From an uncultured Sulfitobacter sp. (GTDB lineage Bacteria > Pseudomonadota > Alphaproteobacteria > Rhodobacterales > Rhodobacteraceae), in contig CALFWM010000008.1 of the NCBI GenBank assembly GCA_937928635.1, forward strand, positions 124,001 through 188,000: DNA of 64,000 nucleotides, written 5' to 3'. Below are positions 25,079 to 32,979 of this stretch, one piece after another. The translations under genes and the position numbers were made by a program. Positions within the stretch are counted from its first letter, which is position 1. Each line of letters starts with the position of its first letter. Under the pieces are notes generated by a model. It saw nothing but the letters and a program-made list of their open reading frames with translations, had not been told where the DNA came from and ran no database searches.

Positions 25079-25567
25079 TCAGGCGGCCTGCTGGACCCGG
25101 CGGGTGGGAAAGGTGAAGGACAGTTTGTGCGCTTCGATCACAGCGGCAGCGACCAGAGCAAAGAGGATATGCCCCCAAAGCGCGACCCATGTAATGCCTC
25201 TGAACCCAAGGAAGGCGGGCATACCGGCCACCAGATGGGCCATGATATAGAGTGCAAAGACCCAGAGTGCGACACCATATGCGGTTGCGGTCAGGGTCCA
25301 GTGCAGGCCGGGCAGAACCGCCTTTTGCACAGGGCGTGCAATCAGGAAATATCCAAGCGTATAAAACACAACGCCGGTGAGCATGTGGAGCAGATACGCG
25401 ACCCCTTGTGGGCTTGCACCGAACACTTCTTTCAAGGTGGAATTCGCCAGGCCGACCGGGGCCAGTTTGGCATATCCAAATAGGGGCGACAGCCCCTGTC
25501 CAAAGACGTCAAAAGCAAGGGTTGCAAGTGCACCCGCGCTGATCAGCGTAAACATGGTCCGTGTCAT
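25079..25567 (-). CDS. Four-helix inner-membrane protein of unknown function
   Basis: A 162-residue protein with four hydrophobic segments (about residues 5-25, 55-75, 90-115 and 125-148). I do not recognise the family. GGAGATGATAG precedes ATG 25567. It forms a monocistronic unit: its own terminator follows, and 248 bp separate it from truB upstream. That upstream region contains an inverted repeat (25753-25767) that could be an operator. Confidence 0.65.
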   Translation of the reverse strand: MTRTMFTLISAGALATLAFDVFGQGLSPLFGYAKLAPVGLANSTLKEVFGASPQGVAYLLHMLTGVVFYTLGYFLIARPVQKAVLPGLHWTLTATAYGVALWVFALYIMAHLVAGMPAFLGFRGITWVALWGHILFALVAAAVIEAHKLSFTFPTRRVQQAA

Positions 25568-25752
25568 TCTATCATCTCCTATGGAATGATCTGTTGTCTG
25601 CAGCACCCAAAATGGGGAGCCTTTGGGCAAGAGACAGAGGTCATCACACAGGGCTTACCGTGCACCGTAGAATTGAAACAAACCCTGTCATAAAGGGCTG
25701 AAATTGCTGACATTCTGGTGAGATTGGTGTCATAGTGTAACATCGTCTGTTC

Positions 25753-25767
25753 GTGACGCGACGTCAC
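25753..25767. promoter_or_regulatory. Inverted repeat GTGACG-CGA-CGTCAC
   Basis: A perfect 6-bp inverted repeat with a 3-nt spacer in the 248-bp gap between truB and the small membrane-protein gene, about 190 nt from the start of the latter. Its symmetry fits a dimeric regulator's operator; none is identified. Confidence 0.35.
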
Positions 25768-25815
25768 AAAACAGCGCGATCCAAAGTTGACGTTAGGGTA
25801 GGTCTGCGTAATCTA

Positions 25816-26724
25816 TCAGCCCTGATTGAAAACCCGGGTTGGATGCAGCTCGCCCGCCTTGAAACGGCCCACCGCAACGGCATGCCCCTCGAAAGAGGCC
25901 CAGCATTCTTCGCCATATTCCACGTCCTGCGCGATCACCAAGCCGGGATTGCCGTTGCGCAGGCGCGTCGCACCCTCTGCCGTGGCTTTGACCTCCGGCA
26001 GATCATCCAGACCCTTCTCCAGCGGCAACAGATGGTCATCAAGGGCGGGCGTGCGGGCCAGCGCCTCAATCTGTGCCAGGGTCAGCCCGTCAGCGGCGTC
26101 AAAGGGCCCCGACCAGATGCGGCGCAACTCGCGCACATGGCCCAGACAGCCCAACGCCTGCCCCAAATCACGTGCGATGGAGCGCACATAGCCGCCTTTG
26201 CCACAAACCATTTCAAGCGTGACGTGATCCGCATCGGGCCGGTCCGTTAACAACAGGCTCTCTACCCACAGGGGACGGGCGGCAAGCTCCATCTCCTCGC
26301 CATCGCGCGCGCGTTTGTAGGCGCGTTCCCCATCGACCTTGACGGCGGAAAATTGCGGCGGGACCTGTTCAATATCGCCAATGAACCGGGCAAGCGCGTC
26401 TTTGATCGCCGCATCATCGGGGCGCGCGTCAGAGGTGCCAATTACCTTACCCTCTGCATCGTCGGTATTGGTCGCGATGCCCAGACGCACGGTAAATCTA
26501 TAGGCCTTGAACGCATCGGTGATGAACGGCACGGTCTTGGTGGCCTCCCCCAATGCGATGGCCAAAACCCCGGTGGCTTCCGGATCAAGGGTGCCCGCAT
26601 GACCCGCCTTTTTGGCCTCAAGCGCCCAGCGGGCCTTGTTGACAATCGCGGTAGAGGTCGGCCCGGCGGGTTTGTCCACAACCAGCCAACCTGAAATGTC
26701 CCGCCCTTTGCGCTTGCGCCCCAT
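25816..26724 (-). CDS. truB: tRNA pseudouridine-55 synthase
   Basis: A 302-residue TruB with [13 protein letters not shown] at the N terminus, the catalytic Asp in [11 protein letters not shown] and the [12 protein letters not shown] motif. It makes the universal T-loop pseudouridine of tRNA. The gene is third in a minus-strand series after rbfA, a DUF2233 gene and an aminotransferase gene, so the classic rbfA-truB neighbours are separated by two unrelated genes. Confidence 0.96.
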   Translation of the reverse strand: MGRKRKGRDISGWLVVDKPAGPTSTAIVNKARWALEAKKAGHAGTLDPEATGVLAIALGEATKTVPFITDAFKAYRFTVRLGIATNTDDAEGKVIGTSDARPDDAAIKDALARFIGDIEQVPPQFSAVKVDGERAYKRARDGEEMELAARPLWVESLLLTDRPDADHVTLEMVCGKGGYVRSIARDLGQALGCLGHVRELRRIWSGPFDAADGLTLAQIEALARTPALDDHLLPLEKGLDDLPEVKATAEGATRLRNGNPGLVIAQDVEYGEECWASFEGHAVAVGRFKAGELHPTRVFNQG

Positions 26725-26778
26725 GTAATCCTCGTCCGTATGTTGCGCCTGCGCTATAGCGGCGGGTGGTCGCGGTGC

Positions 26779-27900
26779 CTAGCCCTGTTTCGCCAGAAAG
26801 GCCGAAACCCGTTCCAACCCCTCGCGCAGGATGCCGGGCGTATTGGCAAAACCGATGCGCACATAGCCTTCCATGTCAAAGGCATCACCGGGGGTGAACA
26901 TCACGCCGGTTTCTTTCAGCAGGGTGATGCAGAATTCCCGTGAGCTCATCGGCAGGTCGATCTTAACCAAGGTTGTCGTGCCAGAACGCGGCTTGACCCA
27001 GGACAGGCGCGGCTCCTGCGAAATCCAGTCGGCCAAAATGGCCAGATTGCCACGTGTAATCCGTTGAGACCGCTCAAGCACACGTTGGTGATTTTCCAGC
27101 GCCAGGGCCGCAAAATGATCATCAATGCGCCCCACCGAAATGGTATCGTAATCGCGGTGGACCATCACCGCCTCAATCACCTCGGGCGGGGCACAAACCC
27201 ATCCCAGCCGCAAACCGGCCAGCGAAAACGCCTTTGACATACCTGCGGTTGAAATACCCTTTTCGTAGATGTCCGCGATGGAGGCTGTCATCCCGTCGCC
27301 CGTCTGATCAATTCCGCGATAGACCTCGTCACACAGAATATAAGCCCCGGCATCGCGCGCGATCTGTGCAATCTCCTCCAGCATCTCGCGGCCCATCAAA
27401 GCCCCGGTCGGGTTGTTGGGATTGTTGAGGGCGATCAGTTTTGTGCCGGGCGTGACCAGCGCGCGCAAAGCATCCAGATCAGGCAGCCAATTGTGCTGCG
27501 GTTGCAGGGTCAGGGGGTGCACCTCTGCCCCGATGCTGGCGGGAATGGAATAGTGTTGTTGATATGTTGGCACCACGGCAACCACATAGTCGCCCCGTTC
27601 CACCAGCGCCTTGTGCACCAGCATGTTGGCCCCAATGGTGCCATGGGTGATGATGACGTCATTGGCCGTCTTGGTATCATACAGGTTTGCCACCGCCGCA
27701 CGCAATCGATCTGAGCCAAGGATATCCCCATAGGTCATTTTGAGCGGCAGGAGTGCGGAAAGATCGGTCTGGTTCTGGCCTGCAAGGGCCAGCAGTTCTT
27801 CGATGGTCAGGCTTTCGACACAGGTTTCGGCCAGGTTGAGCTCACATTTGGTTTCCCATTCATTCATCCAGATTTCGACGCCAAAGGGATCTATATGCAT
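26779..27900 (-). CDS. PLP-dependent class I/II aminotransferase
   Basis: A 373-residue fold-type I aminotransferase. The PLP Lys lies in GMSKAFSLAGLRLGW, the Asp in ILCDEVYRG and a NNPNNPTGA loop precedes it. ATG 27900 follows the DUF2233 stop by 8 nt; truB begins 54 nt downstream, so all are likely on one transcript. The SKAFSLAGLRLGW form is shared with enzymes acting on arginine-derived or other unusual amino acids, but the substrate is not predictable. Presence inside an rbfA-truB cluster is unusual. Confidence 0.88.
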   Translation of the reverse strand: MHIDPFGVEIWMNEWETKCELNLAETCVESLTIEELLALAGQNQTDLSALLPLKMTYGDILGSDRLRAAVANLYDTKTANDVIITHGTIGANMLVHKALVERGDYVVAVVPTYQQHYSIPASIGAEVHPLTLQPQHNWLPDLDALRALVTPGTKLIALNNPNNPTGALMGREMLEEIAQIARDAGAYILCDEVYRGIDQTGDGMTASIADIYEKGISTAGMSKAFSLAGLRLGWVCAPPEVIEAVMVHRDYDTISVGRIDDHFAALALENHQRVLERSQRITRGNLAILADWISQEPRLSWVKPRSGTTTLVKIDLPMSSREFCITLLKETGVMFTPGDAFDMEGYVRIGFANTPGILREGLERVSAFLAKQG

Positions 27901-27910
27901 CGGTACGGCC

Positions 27911-28657
27911 TTATTCCGTGTCTTTGACGACGCCGATGATGGGGCCCAGCGCGCTGAACCCCACGTCATTGCGGCCCAGCGCGGGCGCACGCAGGCGCGA
28001 AATATTGCCATCAAAGTAAAGCGCATTGGGCAGTTTCAGATGGTCGCGAAATAGGCTGCCAAATTCGTGAAAGGTGACCTTGTTGTCAGAGATGGCAAAG
28101 ACCGCCGTTTGCCCGTCCGTTGTGGTGCCCACGCCGTTGCGGATAAAGCGTGATGTGCCGTCCCGCAGGAAGCGCGGATGCAACGCACCGTCAATCACCA
28201 GCATCGGGCCGGATTGGGTGGCGTAGCGGCAAGTGGGTTTTTTTGCGAGAAATGACTTGGTCTCAAACACATCGGCGCGGCCATCCCGCAGGCAAAAAAC
28301 ACCATTGGGCAAGAGACCAAAATTCCCAGGCCCATCGGTGCTGATCACACGCTGCAGTTCTTTGCCGTTTTCAACGTAATGCCCAACGGGCGCGCGGTCA
28401 TCGTGGTACATGCCCGCGTTCATCGCAAATCCGAGCTGTTTGCCCTGTTCAGAAAGGGCATTGTCGAGCGTGCCAAAGTGCCCGTAGGGTGCGCCGTTTG
28501 GATCATAAAGAAACAATTGCAGTTTCTCAGTGGTCAGATCGACGCTGCAGATCGAATAGTCATTGTCGGCGTAGGTGATCTGCCGGCAGTCCGCCGCAGA
28601 TGCCGCACCCGGCAAGGCCGCAAATCCCATCAACAGAATCCATGCGGCGCGCAGCAT
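27911..28657 (-). CDS. Exported phosphodiester glycosidase-like protein (DUF2233/NAGPA)
   Basis: A 248-residue protein with a signal peptide ([22 protein letters not shown]) and the DUF2233 core: FAMNAGMYHDD, VGHYVENG, FGLLPNGVFC, ATQSGPMLV and FRDHLKLPNALYFDG. The fold is that of the mannose-6-phosphate uncovering enzyme; bacterial relatives are thought to act on envelope polymers. Its ATG (28657) overlaps the rbfA stop (TGATG), so it is translationally coupled to rbfA, an odd pairing of a ribosome-maturation factor and an exported protein. Confidence 0.85.
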   Translation of the reverse strand: MLRAAWILLMGFAALPGAASAADCRQITYADNDYSICSVDLTTEKLQLFLYDPNGAPYGHFGTLDNALSEQGKQLGFAMNAGMYHDDRAPVGHYVENGKELQRVISTDGPGNFGLLPNGVFCLRDGRADVFETKSFLAKKPTCRYATQSGPMLVIDGALHPRFLRDGTSRFIRNGVGTTTDGQTAVFAISDNKVTFHEFGSLFRDHLKLPNALYFDGNISRLRAPALGRNDVGFSALGPIIGVVKDTE

Positions 28658-29082
28658 CACATTTGCCCTTCTTCGGGGGGCTCGTCCGGGGCTGCCGCGT
28701 CGCGGCGCACACGGTCCTCGCTGAGCATGCGGCGGGTGTCATCCATCTGATCAAAGGTTTCATCCAGACGAAACCGCAGGTCAGGGGCGAATTTCAGGGT
28801 GAGTTTCTTTGACAGCATGCGACGCAGCTCGCCCTTGTTGCGGGCCAAAAGGTCAATCACCTCGTCACGCCCGTCACCCCCAAGGGGCAGCACATAGGCC
28901 GTCGCGATTTTGAGGTCTGGCGATGTGCGCACCTCGCCCACCGTGATCGACAGGCGGTTCAGGTCCGGGTCATGCACATCGCCCCGCGCCAGCACCTCGC
29001 TCAGCGCGCGGCGGATGGTTTCCCCAACCCGAAGTTGACGTTGCGAAGGGCCGGGGCCGTCATGAAACTTGTTCTTTCCCAT
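28657..29082 (-). CDS. rbfA: Ribosome-binding factor A
   Basis: A 141-residue RbfA with the KH-like fold region [20 protein letters not shown] and [15 protein letters not shown]. RbfA helps mature the 5' end of 16S rRNA in 30S subunits. I start at ATG 29082 ([21 protein letters not shown]), the usual N terminus; the open frame extends a little further. It is the first gene of the minus-strand cluster and is divergent from dapB, so infB is not upstream here. Confidence 0.95.
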   Translation of the reverse strand: MGKNKFHDGPGPSQRQLRVGETIRRALSEVLARGDVHDPDLNRLSITVGEVRTSPDLKIATAYVLPLGGDGRDEVIDLLARNKGELRRMLSKKLTLKFAPDLRFRLDETFDQMDDTRRMLSEDRVRRDAAAPDEPPEEGQM

Positions 29083-29168
29083 GGGACTCCATCTAAGCGC
29101 TTGCGCAGGCTTTGCCAAGCGGGCCGGGGCAGGCTAGGTATTGCGCCAAACGGACGAAGGAAAAGACA

Positions 29169-29978
29169 ATGGCTGATCTGCCGGGTGTGACAATTACGGG
29201 GGCCTCGGGCCGTATGGGCCAGACCTTGACGGGGTTGGTCATGGCCAGTGACCGGATGCATCTTGTTGGCGCGGTGGAGCGGCCAGGCCACGATTGGGTT
29301 GGGCAAGACATTGGCGTTGCCATGGGCGGCGCACCGCTGGGGGTGGTTGTGACCGACGACCCGCTCAAGGCGATTGCTCCTGCTCAGGCGATCATTGATT
29401 TCACCGCTCCTGCTGCCACGCTGGAATTTGCTGCACTCGCGGCACAGGCACGCGCGGTTCATGTGATTGGCACAACCGGCATGAGCGACGAGGAGATTGC
29501 CGCACTGGAACCTGCAGCGCGTCATGCGGTTATCGTGCGGGCCGGCAATATGAGCCTGGGCGTTAATCTGCTGACCCAGCTGACCAAACGTGTCGCCGCT
29601 GTATTGGATGAGGATTACGACATCGAAGTGATCGAATCCCATCACAACCAAAAGGTCGATGCGCCCTCTGGCACGGCCTTGATGCTGGGCGAAGCCGCCG
29701 CCGAAGGGCGCGGGGTGAAATTGTCAGATGTGTCTGACCGGGGCCGCGACGGGATCACGGGTGCGCGCAAACGCGGCGATATTGGTTTTACCGCCATTCG
29801 CGGGGGCGATATCATTGGCGAACACGACGTGCTGTTTGCCGCAACAGGAGAGCGGATTACCCTGCGCCATGTTGCCTCTGACCGCTCTGTTTTTGCCCGT
29901 GGCGCGCTGAAAGCGGCGCTGTGGGGGCAAGGGCGCAGCCCGGGTCATTATGACATGCTGGATGTGCTTGGTCTCTGA
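29169..29978 (+). CDS. dapB: 4-hydroxy-tetrahydrodipicolinate reductase
   Basis: A 269-residue DapB with the NAD(P) motif [10 protein letters not shown], the GTTGMS loop and the catalytic His/Lys of [14 protein letters not shown]. It reduces HTPA to tetrahydrodipicolinate in the diaminopimelate/lysine pathway. AAGGAAAAG precedes ATG 29169. It diverges from rbfA with an 86-bp gap. Confidence 0.96.
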   Translation: MADLPGVTITGASGRMGQTLTGLVMASDRMHLVGAVERPGHDWVGQDIGVAMGGAPLGVVVTDDPLKAIAPAQAIIDFTAPAATLEFAALAAQARAVHVIGTTGMSDEEIAALEPAARHAVIVRAGNMSLGVNLLTQLTKRVAAVLDEDYDIEVIESHHNQKVDAPSGTALMLGEAAAEGRGVKLSDVSDRGRDGITGARKRGDIGFTAIRGGDIIGEHDVLFAATGERITLRHVASDRSVFARGALKAALWGQGRSPGHYDMLDVLGL

Positions 29979-30063
29979 CGTTCGATTATTTTTGAAAAAA
30001 GATGCAACCTTTTAATCCTGTCCTGCGTACCTATGGCAGGAACGATCTAAAGGAACGCATGCC

Positions 30064-30420
30064 ATGAAAATTCTGATCACCACGGCGACTGCTGCAATGG
30101 TCAGCCTTGCAGCCCCTGCATTTGCTGAATTTCAGCAGATCAAAAGCCGCGCGGATTTTGTTGAAATGGTGAGCGGCAAAACCCTGACACGCCCGTTGGT
30201 CAAACTGACAGTCTCCCCAGACGGCAGTATTTCGGGCCGGGGCGCGGCGTGGGATGTGTCTGGCGAATGGCAGTGGAAAGGCAATTACCTGTGCCGCAGC
30301 CTTGAGTGGGGCGGCGATGACCTCGGCTATAACTGTCAGCAGATCATGGTCAAAGGCACCACCATGCGCATCACGTCTGACAAAGGTGCGGGGCAATCGG
30401 CTGATTTCCGACTGCGCTAA
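30064..30420 (+). CDS. Small secreted protein, unknown function
   Basis: A 118-residue protein with a clean signal peptide (MKILITTATAAMVSLAAPAFA). The mature part holds two cysteines (YLCRS, YNCQQ), a GEWQWKGNYLC segment and a SPDGSISG stretch; it looks like a small all-beta periplasmic protein. I do not recognise a named family. It lies 85 nt after dapB with an independent AAAGGAACG RBS. Confidence 0.7.
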   Translation: MKILITTATAAMVSLAAPAFAEFQQIKSRADFVEMVSGKTLTRPLVKLTVSPDGSISGRGAAWDVSGEWQWKGNYLCRSLEWGGDDLGYNCQQIMVKGTTMRITSDKGAGQSADFRLR

Positions 30421-30443
30421 GCCTTGGTGCGTTGAATAAGCGG

Positions 30444-30626
30444 CTAAAAATCGACAGCAATCCCTTTATTTTCCCAATCACCATAGCGGACGGGCTCTGG
30501 CCCGTCGCGCCCGCCCAGCTCCGGGGGCAGCGCGGTTTGCTTGGCCTTTTTGCGCCGCTCTTCAGCTTCGGCCAGCGCGCGCTGGGCGGCGGCGGGCAAC
30601 TCGGGCGTATCTGATGTCTCGCTCAT
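30444..30626 (-). CDS. DUF1674 protein, SDHAF4-like succinate dehydrogenase assembly factor
   Basis: A 60-residue protein ending GGRDGPEPVRYGDWENKG and IAVDF, the signature of DUF1674. The mitochondrial member (SDHAF4/Sdh8) binds the flavinated SdhA subunit during complex II assembly. I start at ATG 30626 because the conserved protein is short; the frame is open further upstream. It is convergent with the preceding secreted-protein gene and divergent from the rRNA methylase gene. Confidence 0.88.
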   Translation of the reverse strand: MSETSDTPELPAAAQRALAEAEERRKKAKQTALPPELGGRDGPEPVRYGDWENKGIAVDF

Positions 30627-30714
30627 GGCATCCTCTTGAGGCGGCGTGCCCTTTGATATACGCCCCCGATCAGTCCCAGACAACCACGCCTGTGACGAAA
30701 AAGAGGACAGCTTC

Positions 30715-31995
30715 ATGGCCGAAACAGGCGTCGACGCGCGCAGAAGTGCGGTGTACCTGCTGGATCAGGTCCTGGGGGATGAACCCCGCCTGATGTCCGA
30801 ACTGCTGGGGGCGGGCGTGCTGGACAAACTGGCCCCGGATGACCGCGCGCGGGCACAGCGGCTGGCCACGGAAACGCTGCGCGGTATGGAGCGCGCGGAC
30901 CGGTTGCTGCAAAAGCATCTCAACAAAAATCCACCGCTGACCATTCAGAACGTGCTGCGGGTCGGCACGGTTGAGCTGTGTAATGGCGGTGCCGCGCATG
31001 GCGTCGTCAATGCGATGGTCAACCTTGTGGCGCGTCACCAACGGTTCGCCAATCTCAAGGGGTTGGTAAATGCCGTCTTGCGCAAAATCGCTGCCGAGGG
31101 GCCAGAGGCATGGGCGGCCCTGCGGGCACCGCGCCTGCCAAAATGGCTGCGTGGTCCGCTGGCGGAGGCCTGGGGCAGTGACGTAATCGCAGCGATGGAG
31201 GTTGCCCATTTTGCTGGCGCGCCGCTTGATTTGTCCGGCAAGGGCGATCCGGCGGCCCTCGCGGCCCTTGTGGGCGGCACGGTGTTGCCGACCGGCAGCG
31301 TGCGTGTGATGGATGCGGGTCAGGTGTCTGCAATGCCCGGCTTTGCCGAAGGCGACTGGTGGGTGCAAGACGCGGCTGCGGCGATCCCCGTAGAGGTCCT
31401 GAGACCGCAAAAAGGCGAAACTGTGCTGGACCTTTGTGCTGCGCCGGGGGGCAAAACAATGCAGGTTGCGGCGCGTGGGGCGCAGGTGACGGCAGTCGAC
31501 AATTCCTCGCCCCGCATGGCGCGGGTCAGGGAAAACCTGGCGCGCACCGGATTGGAAGCCAAGATCGTGGTCAAGGATGTGCATGCCATCCGGGGCAGCT
31601 ATGATGCGATCCTTCTGGATGCGCCCTGTTCTGCCACCGGCACAATCCGCCGCCATCCTGATTTGCCCTACGCCAAGGATGGGTCAGAATTTGGCGATTT
31701 GATTGGGATGCAGGGGGCGTTGATTGATCATGCCTGGAGCCTGCTGAAACCCGGCGGGCGGCTGGTGTTTTCCACATGTTCCCTGCTGCCGGACGAAGGC
31801 GAAGTGCAGATCGACGAAGCATTGGCGCGTCATGGCAATATGTCTGTCGAAAGCGCTGCCCTTGATGTGGCGGGGATTGAACCAGACTGGATCACCGCCG
31901 AAGGCGGATTGCGCCTGCGCCCGGATTACTGGGCCGACAAGGGCGGCATGGATGGTTTCTATGTTACCTGTTTGCGCAAGGGTGTGGCGGGCTAA
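30715..31995 (+). CDS. rsmB: RsmB/NOP-type rRNA cytosine-C5 methyltransferase
   Basis: A 426-residue protein with an N-terminal NusB-like helical domain (about 1-135) and a Rossmann methylase domain. The SAM site is VLDLCAAPGGKT; the two catalytic-site cysteines are in DAPCSATGTIRRHPDL and STCSLLPDE. This is the layout of RsmB, which methylates C967 of 16S rRNA. The start is ATG 30715. A palindromic repeat overlaps the stop codon. Confidence 0.88.
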   Translation: MAETGVDARRSAVYLLDQVLGDEPRLMSELLGAGVLDKLAPDDRARAQRLATETLRGMERADRLLQKHLNKNPPLTIQNVLRVGTVELCNGGAAHGVVNAMVNLVARHQRFANLKGLVNAVLRKIAAEGPEAWAALRAPRLPKWLRGPLAEAWGSDVIAAMEVAHFAGAPLDLSGKGDPAALAALVGGTVLPTGSVRVMDAGQVSAMPGFAEGDWWVQDAAAAIPVEVLRPQKGETVLDLCAAPGGKTMQVAARGAQVTAVDNSSPRMARVRENLARTGLEAKIVVKDVHAIRGSYDAILLDAPCSATGTIRRHPDLPYAKDGSEFGDLIGMQGALIDHAWSLLKPGGRLVFSTCSLLPDEGEVQIDEALARHGNMSVESAALDVAGIEPDWITAEGGLRLRPDYWADKGGMDGFYVTCLRKGVAG

Positions 31996-32044
31996 AGCCC
32001 GCCTTACGTAGAACCAGGCCCGTAAGGCGGGGCTTTAGCCCGCC
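31986..32044. repeat. Compound palindromic repeat at the rsmB 3' end
   Basis: Left arm 31986-32008 and right arm 32021-32044 are imperfect inverted copies (23-24 nt), and each arm is itself a palindrome (GGCGGGCT-AA-AGCCCGCC). The structure overlaps the rsmB stop and lies between convergent genes, so it may end transcription in both directions. A related single arm occurs at 11693-11715. Confidence 0.65.
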
Positions 32045-32051
32045 CCCGTTT

Positions 32052-32801
32052 TCAAATAACAGACGGTGGATTGGGCACGGCCAGATAGGCAGCCTTATTA
32101 ATTGAGATCAGCCCCTTGATCCCCAAAGCCGCAGAGTCCACCGCTTTTAACTCAGCAATCGCCTCCGTCACCGCGTCAAACGTGGCGCGTTGATCTGCCC
32201 CTGCCGCTGCAATGTAGGGCAGGCCGGGCGTGGGGTCCGTCCATCTCAGCACGCGCAAACGGGTCGCAAAACTGTCGTATCGCTCTATCAACCGCCAGGT
32301 CATCGCATCCAGTGCCGCGATGTCAGCGGCCCCTTCGGCCACCATCCGGGCGGAGACCTGATGCCCGCCGCCCTCTACCCGGTCTTGAAACCAGAGTCCG
32401 GCGGGTTTCAATGCGTTGTATATCGCGGCAAAACCAGATTGCGAGAGCGTGGCGTTGTAGGCAAACCGCGCCTCGATGAAATCCGCCAAGGTTTCGCGCG
32501 GATCATCACGTCGCACGACAATTGCGCTGCGGTAATATCCCGGGGGGCAGTCCTCCAGCCCATAATCCGGTGTGCCTATCAGGGTGACCCGGTCATGCAA
32601 GAGCGTGCGATACGGCATCCCGCAGGTCTGGCTGAGCACCAGTGACGGGTCACACCAGACGGCAAACTCCTCAACATCGTTGGACAAACCAACCGGGCTC
32701 TTTATCCCGCGCGCGGACAGTGCCTCCCGGATCAAAGCCCAGTACCGCGCTGTGGCATCGCTCAGTTCCGGGCGATCATACATCATCAGGCTTGCAATCA
32801 T
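32052..32801 (-). CDS. PhnD/SsuA-type substrate-binding protein without a signal peptide
   Basis: A 249-residue protein of the periplasmic-binding-protein-like II fold used by phosphonate ABC transporters (MYDRPEL at the N terminus; SNDVEEFAVWCDPSLVLSQTCG; YRSAIVVRRDDP; AALDAMTW). No signal peptide follows ATG 32801, although family members are normally exported. The upstream open frame also lacks one. No permease or ATPase genes are adjacent, so this is an orphan and may be a cytosolic sensor-like protein. Confidence 0.75.
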   Translation of the reverse strand: MIASLMMYDRPELSDATARYWALIREALSARGIKSPVGLSNDVEEFAVWCDPSLVLSQTCGMPYRTLLHDRVTLIGTPDYGLEDCPPGYYRSAIVVRRDDPRETLADFIEARFAYNATLSQSGFAAIYNALKPAGLWFQDRVEGGGHQVSARMVAEGAADIAALDAMTWRLIERYDSFATRLRVLRWTDPTPGLPYIAAAGADQRATFDAVTEAIAELKAVDSAALGIKGLISINKAAYLAVPNPPSVI

Positions 32802-32979
32802 GGCGGCCCCTCTCTGACATTTTTCATAGCCCCCCTGCATCAAAAGACACAAGCCGTCCTGCGGCAATCTCTTGCTGCTTTGCACGCATTTGACGCATGG
32901 CCTGCGAAAAGCGGTGACTCCCCTTGCAAGGCCGTCTATGTTGCGTTCAAACGCCATCAGAGCGTCAAGGGCAGCATTT

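Noticed and set aside
26748..26760. GCGCTATAGCGGC near the truB start as another repeat terminus
   Set aside because: Only the CTATAG core is shared and the GC-rich flanks fit ordinary sequence.
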